A DNA stretch of 64,000 nucleotides from Saccharopolyspora rosea (lineage in GTDB: Bacteria > Actinomycetota > Actinomycetes > Mycobacteriales > Pseudonocardiaceae). Both the position numbers and the translations under genes were made by a program. The DNA lies in contig NZ_CP102826.1 in NCBI RefSeq assembly GCF_025643595.1, positions 3,658,001-3,722,000 of the forward strand. The letters are read 5' to 3'. This document shows, in pieces, positions 54,503-63,639 of the stretch. Each line of letters starts with the position of its first letter. Positions within the stretch are counted from its first letter, which is position 1. Under the pieces are notes generated by a model, which searched no databases, was not told the DNA's origin, and was given only the letters and a program-made list of their open reading frames with translations.

Positions 54503-54781
54503 CGTTCGTCCACTATGGAACGAATCCGGACAACGCGTCGGATCCGGCGATCGACACTGTCAGCACCGGAGCCGCGACAGGTCCACTGCGCGACCACTGT
54601 GGACAGATCGACGCGCCCGATTCGGGAGTCCGGCCGCGAGCGGGAACAGCCACCTCCACCGCGTTGATGCCCACTCCGCAGCCCCGCCATCCTCGGTGGT
54701 GAGCCCGACCGCCACAGCCACGACACCGCCGATTCCAGCCGCAGTGGACCGCCGCGACCCCGGCGAGTCCGGGGAAGTCGG

Positions 54782-55681
54782 TCAGTGCTGGTCGATTCGG
54801 CGGTAGTGGGAGGGCGTGGTGCCCGTGGTGGCGCGGAACTGCCGGTTGAAGTTCGACAGGTTGGTGAAGCCCACCCGGTAGCAGATCTCCGCGACCGGCA
54901 GGTCGGTGGTGCGCAGCAGGCGCGAGGCTTCCGTGACGCGCATGCGGTTCACGGTTCGGCTGAAGCCGACACCGGTGGCCTTGGAGAACAGCCGGGAGAA
55001 GGCGTCGCGGCTCAAGCCGACCTCGTCGGCCACGTCCCGCAGGCGCATCCGGTCCGCGAGGTGGTCGGTGATGTAGCTCAGCGCCCGGTTGAACAGCTCG
55101 GTCTCCTCCACGCCCAGCCGGTAGGAACCGCCGTGGCTGTCGAGGTAGCGGCGGTCCGGCTCGGGCGACTCGGCCAGCACGCTCAACAGCTCGGCGACCG
55201 CGGCCAGGCGCCGCAGGCCGAAGGTGCCCTGCACGGCTTCCAGGGCCGCGGCGCCCTCGACCGCCGTGCGGCCGCAGTACTCGACGCCGCGGGCCGCGTC
55301 GTCCAGCAACGGTCGCAACGACTCCAGTTCCGGCAGGGTCTCGGCGGCGGCGAGGAACCGGTCCTGGTCGAGCTGCAGGACCACGTCGCGGTTGCGCACC
55401 GTTTCGGCGTCGCCGAGGTGGGAGATCCAGTTGTGCGGCAGGAAGGAGCCGATGAGGCTCAGGTGGCCTGGGCCGAACGGGCCCACGTAGTCACCGACCA
55501 TCACGGTCCCGGAGGACTCGCGGACGAGGTGGATCTCCACCTCGGGGTGGTAGTGCCAGCGGGCCAGCGGGTGCGGCCAGTCGTGCTGGTGCCACCGCAC
55601 GGAGCTCGACGGGTCCGGGACCACCAGTTCCCGCACCGGCGAGGCGGCTTCGCTCGTCCTGCTCCGCGCGGCGGCACCCAC
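54782..55681 (-). CDS. AraC-family transcriptional regulator
   Basis: 299 residues from GTG 55681, two bases after the dehydrogenase stop. N-terminal cupin-like sensor (WHQHDWPHPLARWHYHPEVEIHLV, GHLSLIGSFLPHNWIS) and C-terminal double HTH (MRLRDVADEVGLSRDAFSRLFSKATG, LPVAEICYRVGFTNLSNFNRQFRATTGTTPSHYR). It likely senses the polyol and activates its own operon with dehydrogenase and permease. The 54503-54781 gap before it holds nothing clear. Confidence 0.9.
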   Translation of the reverse strand: MGAAARSRTSEAASPVRELVVPDPSSSVRWHQHDWPHPLARWHYHPEVEIHLVRESSGTVMVGDYVGPFGPGHLSLIGSFLPHNWISHLGDAETVRNRDVVLQLDQDRFLAAAETLPELESLRPLLDDAARGVEYCGRTAVEGAAALEAVQGTFGLRRLAAVAELLSVLAESPEPDRRYLDSHGGSYRLGVEETELFNRALSYITDHLADRMRLRDVADEVGLSRDAFSRLFSKATGVGFSRTVNRMRVTEASRLLRTTDLPVAEICYRVGFTNLSNFNRQFRATTGTTPSHYRRIDQH

Positions 55682-55683
55682 GG

Positions 55684-56724
55684 TCAGGCTCCCGCCACCC
55701 GGATCTGGATCTTGGTGTCGGTGGGTCGTGCCTCGGCGCCGCGCTCGAAGGCGGTCACGGCCTCCTCGAAGGGGTAGGTGGCGCTGATCAGAGCGCCCAG
55801 GTCCACGGCCGGGGAAGCGGCCAGTTCGATGGCCCGCGGGTAGGCGTTGGCGTAGCGGAACACCGTCTCGATGCGCAGTTCCCGAGCTTGCGCGGCGGCG
55901 ACGTCCAGGGACACCGGCGACACGGGGATGCCCACGAGCACGACCGCCCCGCCGGGCGCGGGCGCCTCCCACAACGAGCCGAAGGCGCGCGGGTTGCCGC
56001 TGGCCTCGAACACCACGTCCGCGCCCCAGCCCTCGGTCGCCTCGCGCACCACCTCGGCCAGGTCCTGCTCGCCGGCGTCGACGGGGTGGATGGTCGGGTA
56101 CGCCCGGAGCTTGGCGAACTTCTCCGGTGCCACGTCGGAAACGTACACGCGGGACGCGCCACTGGCCGTGGCGGCGATCGCGGTGAGCACCCCGATCGTG
56201 CCGGCGCCCACGACGGCGACGACGTCGCCGGGCGAGATCCGCGCCTTGGTCACGGCGTGCACGGCCACCGCGAAGGGCTCGATGAGCGCGCCCTCCTCCA
56301 GGGACAGCCGGTCGGGCAGCTTGTAGGTGAAGTCGGCCGGGTGGACGATCTCCGGCCGCAGGCAGCCGTGCACCGGCGGGGTGGCCCAGAACCGCACGTC
56401 CGGGTCGACGTTGTAGATGCCCAGGCGGGAGGCCCGGGAACGCGGGTCGGGGATGCCCGGCTCCATGCACACCCGGTCGCCGACGGCCAGGTGGGTGACG
56501 TCCGCGCCGACTTCCAGGACGGTGCCGGAGGCTTCGTGGCCCAGCACCATCGGGTCCTCGACGACGTAGGGGCCGATCCGCCCGTGCGTGTAGTAGTGGA
56601 CGTCGCTGCCGCAGATGCCGACGGTGTGCACGCCGATGCGCACCTCGTCGGGGCCCACCCGACCCGGTCCGGGGACGGGGCGGATCCGGATCTCGTGCCG
56701 GCGTTCGAGGACGACGGCGTTCAT
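55684..56724 (-). CDS. Zinc-dependent polyol (xylitol/sorbitol) dehydrogenase
   Basis: 346 residues from ATG 56724 (AGGAG at 6 nt). Zinc Cys in [41 protein letters not shown], and the fold [22 protein letters not shown]. The GSDVHYY...EDPMVLGHE layout is that of sorbitol/xylitol dehydrogenases. The structural-zinc Cys cluster is reduced: the lobe reads [18 protein letters not shown]. It would give xylulose from xylitol, feeding xylB. Confidence 0.88.
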   Translation of the reverse strand: MNAVVLERRHEIRIRPVPGPGRVGPDEVRIGVHTVGICGSDVHYYTHGRIGPYVVEDPMVLGHEASGTVLEVGADVTHLAVGDRVCMEPGIPDPRSRASRLGIYNVDPDVRFWATPPVHGCLRPEIVHPADFTYKLPDRLSLEEGALIEPFAVAVHAVTKARISPGDVVAVVGAGTIGVLTAIAATASGASRVYVSDVAPEKFAKLRAYPTIHPVDAGEQDLAEVVREATEGWGADVVFEASGNPRAFGSLWEAPAPGGAVVLVGIPVSPVSLDVAAAQARELRIETVFRYANAYPRAIELAASPAVDLGALISATYPFEEAVTAFERGAEARPTDTKIQIRVAGA

Positions 56725-56786
56725 CGTCTTCTCCTGCGTGGTCGGGTCGGTCGCGCTGGTCGCGGAGTTCATGGTCGCAGGTCCTT

Positions 56787-58067
56787 TCAGGCGATGTCGG
56801 CGAAGCGTTCGCGGCGCGGCAGCATCCGACCGGTCTCCGAGGTGATGCCGGGCTGGGGCGGGTGGATGAAGAAGGTGGTGATCGTGCCCAGCACCATCAG
56901 GCCGGCGAAGGCCCAGCAGACCCCGACCGGTCCGACCACCGGCAGCAGGGCCGTGGCGATGCCCGGGCCGAGGAACGTGGTCAGCCCGGAGGCGAGGTTG
57001 TGGGCGGAGATCGCCGCCCCGCGGTGCTCGGGGGCCAGTGCCGGGAAGATCGCTCCCATGGGCACGAACGCGGTGACGGACAGCGCGAAGAGCACGGCGG
57101 CCACGACCATCAGCGGGAAGCTGGCCCCGAACCACACCGGGACGTAGGCGAAGGCCAGGGTCGCGATCGCCATGCCGCCGAAACCGCACCAGCGCATCTG
57201 CCGCATCCAGCCGTAGCGGTCACCGAGCCGTCCCCACACGACGTTGGCTCCGATGGTGATGGCGTTCATGATCGCCCACAGCGTCATCCACTCGGACAGC
57301 GAGAACCACGCCTCGCCACCGATGCCGTTGGTGGTCAGGTAGAGCGGCATCAACATCGGGAAGGCGTAGAGCGTCAGGTTGCACAGCACCCGGATGACCA
57401 CGGACAGCGCGATCTGCCGGTTCTCGACCAGGATGGTCACCCCGCGCAGCAGCTCCCGAGTCCGGCTCTCGCCGTCGAGCTCACGCGAGCGGTCCGCCTC
57501 GGGCGGGGCGCCGGGGACGAGGAAGGCGCACATGGCGGTACCCGCCGCCACGAAGGCCAGGGAGGCCCACAGGGTCGCGTACTCGCCGATGACCGGGACC
57601 AGCAGACTCGGCACGTAGGCACCCAGGACCCCGATGCCCAGCGAGAACGAGGCCCAGAACCACCCCATGGCCGAGGCCAGCCGACCGGGGTGCACCGACT
57701 GGGCGATGAGCACCACGAACGAGTACATGAACAGCGGGTAGGCCACGCCTCGCAGGCCGTAGATCACGATCGTGCCGAGCACGCTCCGCAGTCCCACCGT
57801 GAGGAACAGGACGTGCAGGACCATCCACAGGACGCCGCCGAGCAACATCAGGCGCCGGGCGCCGACGACCTCGGCCAGCACACCGGTTGTCCAGGCGGAG
57901 AAGGCCACCACCAGCCCGTAGACGGTGAACACGAGGCCGGCCTGGGTGGGCGAGAAGCCGTGCTCGACGAGGAAGCGGGACAGGAACGTGAGCTCAAAAC
58001 CATCACCGGTCATGAACACGGCGAGCGCGAGATAGCCGAACAGCAAGCGCCGCGGCATGCCGAACAT
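56787..58067 (-). CDS. MFS polyol permease
   Basis: 426 residues, 12 helices, with VFMTGDGFELTFLSRFLVEHGFSPTQAGLVFTVYG at the N-terminus, typical of the ribitol/arabitol permease (RbtT/DalT) branch, and GAIFPALAPEHRGAAISAHNL in the second half. It is upstream of the dehydrogenase and AraC genes in one operon, so it should import the polyol. Confidence 0.88.
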   Translation of the reverse strand: MFGMPRRLLFGYLALAVFMTGDGFELTFLSRFLVEHGFSPTQAGLVFTVYGLVVAFSAWTTGVLAEVVGARRLMLLGGVLWMVLHVLFLTVGLRSVLGTIVIYGLRGVAYPLFMYSFVVLIAQSVHPGRLASAMGWFWASFSLGIGVLGAYVPSLLVPVIGEYATLWASLAFVAAGTAMCAFLVPGAPPEADRSRELDGESRTRELLRGVTILVENRQIALSVVIRVLCNLTLYAFPMLMPLYLTTNGIGGEAWFSLSEWMTLWAIMNAITIGANVVWGRLGDRYGWMRQMRWCGFGGMAIATLAFAYVPVWFGASFPLMVVAAVLFALSVTAFVPMGAIFPALAPEHRGAAISAHNLASGLTTFLGPGIATALLPVVGPVGVCWAFAGLMVLGTITTFFIHPPQPGITSETGRMLPRRERFADIA

Positions 58068-58307
58068 CCGGAGTCACTCCTTTGTGGACACCTATGGGGA
58101 CGGCACCTGACGAGCGGGAACAAGAGCCCGAGGCGCCAGATCGCCACAAAGCTAGGTCGCCACGGCGGAGCACACTAGACGGATAAATCGGCTCGCACTG
58201 ATACTTTCGTGCACCCGCCCCCGCTCCGGCCCCGGGGCCACCGGCGCACGCGGCGGACGGGAATGCCGGTCCCGGTGCCCGGTTTCGGCCGAAGCCGCCG
58301 GGATGCC
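58068..58307. other. Intergenic region with operon promoter
   Basis: About 240 bases. Presumed to carry the promoter for the permease operon (reverse); no clear operator or hairpin was identified. Confidence 0.4.
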
Positions 58308-58790
58308 TCAGTCCGCCTCCGGGCCCAGGTGGTACAGCTCGGGGAGGTTGACCACGATCGCCTCCTGGGTGCTGCGGGCGATCACCACCACCGCCGGGTC
58401 GTTCGGGTCCGGGTTCTCCTCGCGGTGTGGCACGAACGGCGGCACGAAGATGTAGTCGCCCGGCTCGGTCTTGATCCGGACCTCCTCGACGCCGTCGTGG
58501 AAGACGAACTCCGGGTGGCCGCTGACCACGTAGATCGCGGTCTCCGACTCGCCGTGGTGGTGGTTGTCCGACGACGTCGACGGGCCGACGTGCGTCTCCC
58601 CCATCCAGATCCGCTCCGAACCGACCAGGTCACCGCTGATCGCCGCGAGCCGCCGCATGCCCTCGGTCTGCGCGGTCTTGTTGTCGAGGTCGGCGGCCCG
58701 GACGTGGTGCAGCCGGGTGCGCAGCGAGCGGCGCTGCGCCTCGGGCACCGAGGTCGAGAGATCCGGGTGGAACGCGTCGTGCTGGCTCAT
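58308..58790 (-). CDS. Cupin-domain protein
   Basis: 160 residues from ATG 58790 (AAGGAAGG upstream). Cupin motif 1 is SDNHHHGESETAIYVVSGHPEF and motif 2 GDYIFVPPFVPHREENPDP, giving the usual His/Glu metal site. The N-terminal segment ERIWMGETHVGPST recurs in this subfamily. No reaction assigned. It lies 16 bp after the hydrolase-Rrf2 fusion gene in the same direction. Confidence 0.85.
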   Translation of the reverse strand: MSQHDAFHPDLSTSVPEAQRRSLRTRLHHVRAADLDNKTAQTEGMRRLAAISGDLVGSERIWMGETHVGPSTSSDNHHHGESETAIYVVSGHPEFVFHDGVEEVRIKTEPGDYIFVPPFVPHREENPDPNDPAVVVIARSTQEAIVVNLPELYHLGPEAD

Positions 58791-58806
58791 CAGATTCCTT
58801 CCTTGC

Positions 58807-59838
58807 TCACCGATCGCCGACCAGCGGCAACCCGTCGAGGAACGCGCTGACCTGACGGCCGAGCTCGCGCCACACCTCGGCGCCGGGTGAACCGTTGTGC
58901 ACCGAGGTGACCCCGCCTTCCACCGCTCGCACAACCTCGCCGATGGTGATCTTCTCGGCCGGCCGCGCCAGCGAGTAGCCGCCGTCGCAGCCGCGCTGGC
59001 TGGTCACCAGTCCGGCCCGCCGCAACTCGACCATCAGGTTGACCAGCGAGTTCAGCGGAATGCCCTGCCGCCGGGCGATGACTTCGCATTTGACCGGCTC
59101 GCTGCCGCTGCCGATCAGGTCGCGCAGCGCCCGCACCGAGTAGTCGGTGCGAGCCGAGATGTGCACCGGAGCGGACCTGCGGGTGCGCTGCACGGCCGGC
59201 GCCTCGGGCAGCAGCACCGCGCCCTTGCCGATCTCCTCGCAGAACAGCACGATGCGCGCGGCCACGCTCCGGTGGAACTGGTCGTTGAGGATGTCGTGCA
59301 CACCGTCTTTGAACACCGCCAGCGAACTCTGCGGGTGCTTGGCCGCCAGCAAGGTCACCGGCGCGACCGGCGCGAGCGTGTCGGCGTCGCCGTGCAGCAG
59401 CAGGATCGGCACGTCGGGCAGCTGCTTCGGCGGCTCGGGGACGTCCTCGGTCAACCGGCCCCACTCGAACTCCGGATCGTTCTCCAGTAGTTCGCGGTGC
59501 ACCGGGCACGACGTGCGCGCCCCGATCTCGTCGTCCCGGTCGACGGGACTCTGGCCCCGGGCGAGCGGGGTGCCCGCGAGGATCAGGCCGTCCACCTCGA
59601 TCTCCAACGCGAGCGCCCACGCGCGCAGCGCCCCGACGTCAGTGCCGACCAGGAAGCGGGCCGCGCCGGGTTGGAACCACGTCTCGGGATCGGTGTCCGC
59701 TTCCGGCACCACCACGGCGTAGCCGTCGGCGGACAGCCTCCGGCCGAAGCGCTGGTAGACAGCCGGGTTCTCGCCTCTACCCGGCAGCACCACCACGGTG
59801 CCGCGGCAGGCCCCGTCCGGGGACCAAGTCCGGCTCAT
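58807..59838 (-). CDS. Fusion of alpha/beta hydrolase-like domain and Rrf2 regulator
   Basis: 343 residues from ATG 59838. Residues about 1-205 follow the alpha/beta hydrolase fold (TVVVLPGRGENPAVYQRFGRRLS, ILLLHGDADTLAPVAP, DGVHDILND), but the nucleophile elbow reads VGTDVGAL, with Asp in place of Ser. Residues about 215-343 are an Rrf2 HTH domain (TDYSVRALRDLIG, IARRQGIPLNSLVNLMVELRRAGLVTSQRGCDGGYSLARPAEKITIGEVVRAVEG). Only one Cys is near the cluster-binding loop, so an Fe-S cluster is doubtful. The hydrolase-like part may be a ligand sensor. Confidence 0.85.
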   Translation of the reverse strand: MSRTWSPDGACRGTVVVLPGRGENPAVYQRFGRRLSADGYAVVVPEADTDPETWFQPGAARFLVGTDVGALRAWALALEIEVDGLILAGTPLARGQSPVDRDDEIGARTSCPVHRELLENDPEFEWGRLTEDVPEPPKQLPDVPILLLHGDADTLAPVAPVTLLAAKHPQSSLAVFKDGVHDILNDQFHRSVAARIVLFCEEIGKGAVLLPEAPAVQRTRRSAPVHISARTDYSVRALRDLIGSGSEPVKCEVIARRQGIPLNSLVNLMVELRRAGLVTSQRGCDGGYSLARPAEKITIGEVVRAVEGGVTSVHNGSPGAEVWRELGRQVSAFLDGLPLVGDR

Positions 59839-59928
59839 GTCAACTCCGTTCACAGAACTGCGGGATCAGCTTGTGCAGCGGTGCGCACCGCACGCGTCTG
59901 CCGCCACCTGCGAAGCAGCACAAGGACG

Positions 59929-60894
59929 TCAGTTTCCGGGGTACAGGGCCCGATCGCATGCCTTGGCCACGTCCACGTGCTTTCGCAGCACGCCCGCCCG
60001 GAAATAGCGGTCGGCCACGGCTTGCAGGTCGGCGACCACGTCATCGGTCAAGGGCCGAACCTCCTGCTTGGTCCGGGTCAGGATCTGGTGCGCCACCTGC
60101 GGTTCCAGCGACGTCAGCTTCTCGTAGACGCGCTGGTACTCCTCCGGGTGCTCGTCGCTCCACCGCCACGCCGCCTCGAACCGGCGCATTGCGTCGGCCA
60201 GCGCCACCCGCTTGAGCGGATCTGCGGCGGCCGCGGTGGACACCGACAGGATGCCGTTGCGGCCGTTGATGCCTTGGCCGTCGCGGATCACCCGGGCCCC
60301 GGCGTGCTCCGCGATCGACAGGTACGGGTCGAAGGTCGCCCAGGCGTCGATGTGCCCGGCGCTGAAACCGGCTTGCGCGTCGGTCGGCAGGCTGAAGGTG
60401 ACCTGCACGTCCTGCTGCGTCAGCCCGGCTTCCTCCAGCGCGCCGAGCGCGGTGTAGTGCGAGACGCTGCCTGGCGCGGTGGAGACCACGAGGTGCTTGC
60501 CGCGCAGGTCGGCCAGGGTGCGGATCGGCGATCCCGGCGGCACGATGATCGCCGTCGACGACGGGGACGCCGCTGTCGCCACTGCGGGCCGGGCCGGCAC
60601 GCCACCGGCGATGGCCTGCACCGTGGGTGCGTCGGCGGCGGTCGCGGTGTCCACGTCGCCGGAGCGCATGGCCTCGAAAAGCGGTGCCGCGCCTTGGAAG
60701 TTGGCCCAGCGGATCTTGTAGGGGGCGTCCTTGAACGCTCCGGACGCTTCCACCCTGGCGCGCAGTCCGCCCGCCTGGTCGCCGAGCACCAGAGTCACGT
60801 CGGACAGCGACTTGGGCGAGTTGTCTCCGGAGCAGCCGGCCACGGCAAGAAGCACCGCGGCCAGTACCGCCACCAGGGTTCTGCTCGTTCGCAC
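59929..60894 (-). CDS. ABC transporter substrate-binding lipoprotein (SsuA/TauA-like)
   Basis: 321 residues with lipobox LAVAGCSG (Cys about 21), so anchored outside the membrane. The body matches the sulfonate/nitrate-type binding proteins: RWANFQGAAPLFEAMRSGDVD, TLADLRGKHLVVSTAPGSVSHY and AGHIDAWATFDPYLSIAEH. It works with the ATPase and permease encoded downstream in the window order. Substrate class (sulfonates) follows from family and from the LLM monooxygenase between them. Confidence 0.88.
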   Translation of the reverse strand: MRTSRTLVAVLAAVLLAVAGCSGDNSPKSLSDVTLVLGDQAGGLRARVEASGAFKDAPYKIRWANFQGAAPLFEAMRSGDVDTATAADAPTVQAIAGGVPARPAVATAASPSSTAIIVPPGSPIRTLADLRGKHLVVSTAPGSVSHYTALGALEEAGLTQQDVQVTFSLPTDAQAGFSAGHIDAWATFDPYLSIAEHAGARVIRDGQGINGRNGILSVSTAAAADPLKRVALADAMRRFEAAWRWSDEHPEEYQRVYEKLTSLEPQVAHQILTRTKQEVRPLTDDVVADLQAVADRYFRAGVLRKHVDVAKACDRALYPGN

Positions 60895-60910
60895 TCTGTT
60901 GTCTCCAGTC

Positions 60911-61723
60911 TCAGTCGGGCAGATCCGGCTGCTCGTGCACGATCTCCTCGAAGAGCGGGGCGAACGTCACCCAACCCGGATCGCGGTGCTCCTGGTACTG
61001 CTGCCTGGTGTGCTGCGCGATCTCGTGCGGGATCAGCTGCAGCGGCCCGGCCGCCTGGGCGACGATCTGGACCTTCGAGTTCCGCTCGGCGGCGACGTAC
61101 AGCGACACCGCCTCCTCCAGGCTGCGGCCAACGGTCAGCAGGCCGTGGTTGGCCAGGATGGCCAGCCGGCGCTGCCCGAGCGTCGAGGCGATCCGGCGGC
61201 CTTCCTCCAGGTCCAGCACGATCCCGGAGAAGTCCGGCACGATCACGTTGTCCTCGTAGAACTGAGCGCTGTCCTGCGTGATCGGCAGCAGCTCGGTGCC
61301 CAGCGCGGCGAGCGCCTTGCCCCAGATCGAGTGGCTGTGCGCGGCCGCGTCCACGTCGGGGCGGGCCTGGTGGATCTGCGAGTGGATGGCGAACGCGGCC
61401 TGGTTGACCGGGTGGTCGCCGTGCACGATCTCGCCGTCGTGGTTGACCAGCAGCAGCTCGGAAGCCTTGATCCGGCTGAAGGCCCGGCCGAGCGGGTTGA
61501 CCCAGAAGTGGTCCGGCAGCTCCGGGTCGCGGACCGTGATGTGGCCGGCGGCGCCCTCGTTGTAGCCGAGCTTGCCGAAGATCCGCAGCGCCGCGGCGAG
61601 CCGCTGCTTGCGGAACTGACGCTCGTGCTCGACGTCGTCGAAGACAGGCCGGGCCGGGAAGCTGTTCTGCCGCGGGGAAAGGTTCCGGGCGAACTCGGAT
61701 CGCCCGGTTGCGACGGTCGTCAT
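60911..61723 (-). CDS. Class II aldolase/adducin family protein
   Basis: 270 residues. Metal-site His residues are in AAHSHSIWGKALAALG and in LANHGLLTVGRSLEEAV, and the N-terminal GAAGHITVRDPELPDHFWVNPLG is typical of the adducin-like group. It would cleave or epimerise a hydroxy-carbonyl compound using a divalent metal. It is located inside the ABC/monooxygenase operon, suggesting it acts on the imported compound's carbon skeleton. Confidence 0.87.
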   Translation of the reverse strand: MTTVATGRSEFARNLSPRQNSFPARPVFDDVEHERQFRKQRLAAALRIFGKLGYNEGAAGHITVRDPELPDHFWVNPLGRAFSRIKASELLLVNHDGEIVHGDHPVNQAAFAIHSQIHQARPDVDAAAHSHSIWGKALAALGTELLPITQDSAQFYEDNVIVPDFSGIVLDLEEGRRIASTLGQRRLAILANHGLLTVGRSLEEAVSLYVAAERNSKVQIVAQAAGPLQLIPHEIAQHTRQQYQEHRDPGWVTFAPLFEEIVHEQPDLPD

Positions 61724-61801
61724 GTGGGTCTCCTCTTCAGGTCTGCGCGCGCAGTGGTGCCTGACTCATGGCTCTTTCGCGCGAAATCGCCGCGCCTCGT
61801 G

Positions 61802-62905
61802 TCAGGAAGCCGCTTCGCGGCGGGCGATTTCCCGGCGTACCAGTGGGATCAGCTCGCGGCCGTATTCCACCGCGTCGTCGAACGGGTCGTAGCCGCGGAT
61901 CAGCAGCGTTGTGACGCCGATGTCGACGTAGTCCAGCAGCGCCGCCGCCACCGTCTCCGGGGTTCCCACGAGCGCGGTCGAGTTCCCCGCCGCGTTCGTG
62001 GCCGCCGCCGTGGGCGTCCACAGTGCACGGTCGTGCAGCTCCCCCGCTTCGGCAGCGGCGAGGAGGCGTTGCGAACCGACGTTGGCGACCTCCTGGCCGG
62101 GATTCAGGGTCTTCGGCCCGGTGAACGACGCCAGCCCGCCGCGCGCCGCGTTGATCCGGTCGAGGATGTGGTGCGCCCGTTCCCACGCCTGCTCCTCGGT
62201 CGCGCCCAGGATCGGCCGGAACGACACGCTGATCCGCGGCGGCTCGGACCGGCCGGCATCGGCCGCGACCTTGCGGACCGCGGCGATCTGCTCGGCGGTC
62301 TGCGCCAGCGGCTCGCCCCACATCGCGTAGACGTCGGCGTGTTTGCCCCCGACGCGAAGCGCGGCTTCCGAGGAACCGCCGAAGTACAGCGGGATCCCGG
62401 ACTGCTGCACCGGGCGGACGACCGCGTTGTGGTCCTCGAATCGGTAGTGCGCGCCCTCGTGGCTCACCGGCCCCTCGGCGGTCCACACCCGGCGGAGGAC
62501 GTCCAGGTACTCGTCGGTGCGCGCGTACCGCTCGTCCTTGCCCAGGTAGTCGCCGTCGCGGCGCTGGTCCGCGTCGTTGCCGCCGGTGATGATGTGCACC
62601 GCGATCCGGCCGCCGGTGAGGTGGTCGGCGGTGGCGAAGGTGCGGGCCGCCAGCGTCGGGGCCACGAAGCCGGGTCGGTGCGCGATCAGGAAGCCCAGCC
62701 GCTCGGTGTGCGCGGCGGCGTAGGCGGCCAGCTGGGTGGTCTCCGGGCTGCTCGACCCGTAGCCGATCAGCACCCGGTCGAACCCCGCCTTCTCGTGGGC
62801 CTGGGCGAACTCGCGCAGGAACGCCGGGTTCACCGCAGGTCCTTCGGCGGCGTGGATCTCCGAGACGTGCTGCGCCCCGATCATCCCGATGAACTCGACG
62901 GTCAT
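61802..62905 (-). CDS. LLM-class FMN-dependent monooxygenase (SsuD-like)
   Basis: 367 residues from ATG 62905, overlapping the ATPase stop (ATGA). Bacterial luciferase-like pattern close to alkanesulfonate monooxygenase: FDRVLIGYGSSSPETTQLAAYAA, LIAHRPGFVAPTLAARTFATADHLTGGRIAVHIITGGND, DEYLDVLRRVWTAEGPVSHEGAHYRFED and LYFGGSSEAA. It would cleave a sulfonate to aldehyde and sulfite with reduced FMN and O2. No flavin reductase is in view. Confidence 0.9.
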   Translation of the reverse strand: MTVEFIGMIGAQHVSEIHAAEGPAVNPAFLREFAQAHEKAGFDRVLIGYGSSSPETTQLAAYAAAHTERLGFLIAHRPGFVAPTLAARTFATADHLTGGRIAVHIITGGNDADQRRDGDYLGKDERYARTDEYLDVLRRVWTAEGPVSHEGAHYRFEDHNAVVRPVQQSGIPLYFGGSSEAALRVGGKHADVYAMWGEPLAQTAEQIAAVRKVAADAGRSEPPRISVSFRPILGATEEQAWERAHHILDRINAARGGLASFTGPKTLNPGQEVANVGSQRLLAAAEAGELHDRALWTPTAAATNAAGNSTALVGTPETVAAALLDYVDIGVTTLLIRGYDPFDDAVEYGRELIPLVRREIARREAAS

Positions 62906-63639
62906 GACGAACTCCCCCCTCCGGTCCCGACACCCAGCCAGGACAGCAGTTCCGCGCGCAGCGCCAGGAAAGCCGGGTCGGTGACATCGCGCGCGCGATC
63001 CAGGTCCAGCACCTGGTCGTAGCCGATGCGGCCGTCGCGCATCACCAGCACCCGGTCGGCCAGCAGCAGCGCCTCCTCCACGTCGTGAGTGACGAGCAAG
63101 ATCGCGCAGCCGTGGCGTTGCCACAGCTCGCCGACCAGCTGCTGGGCCTTGATCCGGGTCAGCGCGTCCAGCGCCGAGAACGGCTCGTCCAGCAGCAGCA
63201 GATCGGGTTCGCGCACCAGCGCACGCGCCAGCGACACCCGCTGCGCCTCGCCACCGGAGAGCACCTTCGGCCACACGTCCACGCGGTGGCCGAGACCGAC
63301 CTCCTCCAGCGCTGCCACCGCCCGTTGCTTGTCCGGGCGGCCGGGCAGGCCGAGGACCACGTTTCGCCACACTCGCTTCCACGGCATCAGCCGCGGCGCC
63401 TGGAACGCCACTGCGCGCCGGACGGCGACTTCGACCTCGCCGGTCACCTCCCGGTCGAGGTCGGCCAAGATCCGCAGCAGCGTGCTCTTACCGCAGCCGC
63501 TCGGGCCGAGCAGCGCCACGAACTGACCTGGTTCGATCTCCAGGTCCAGGTCGTCGAGCACGGTGCGGTCGCCGAAGCGGCGGCTCAGGCCGCGCACCGA
63601 CGCGGGTTTCACTACGCTCCGCTGAACGCCGGTCGCCAT
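62902..63639 (-). CDS. ABC transporter ATP-binding protein (SsuB-like)
   Basis: 245 residues from ATG 63639, 28 bp inside the permease gene. Walker A LLGPSGCGKSTLLRILADL, Q-loop VAFQAPRLMPW, signature LSGGEAQRVSLARALV, Walker B LLLLDEPFSALD, H-loop LVTHDVEEALLLADRV. The short SsuB/TauB-like architecture matches the neighbouring binding protein. Confidence 0.93.
   Translation of the reverse strand: MATGVQRSVVKPASVRGLSRRFGDRTVLDDLDLEIEPGQFVALLGPSGCGKSTLLRILADLDREVTGEVEVAVRRAVAFQAPRLMPWKRVWRNVVLGLPGRPDKQRAVAALEEVGLGHRVDVWPKVLSGGEAQRVSLARALVREPDLLLLDEPFSALDALTRIKAQQLVGELWQRHGCAILLVTHDVEEALLLADRVLVMRDGRIGYDQVLDLDRARDVTDPAFLALRAELLSWLGVGTGGGSSS

Noticed and set aside
54581-54604. GTCCAC ... GTGGAC hairpin after the ROK gene
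   Set aside because: Six-bp stem with a 12-nt loop; not convincing as a terminator or operator.
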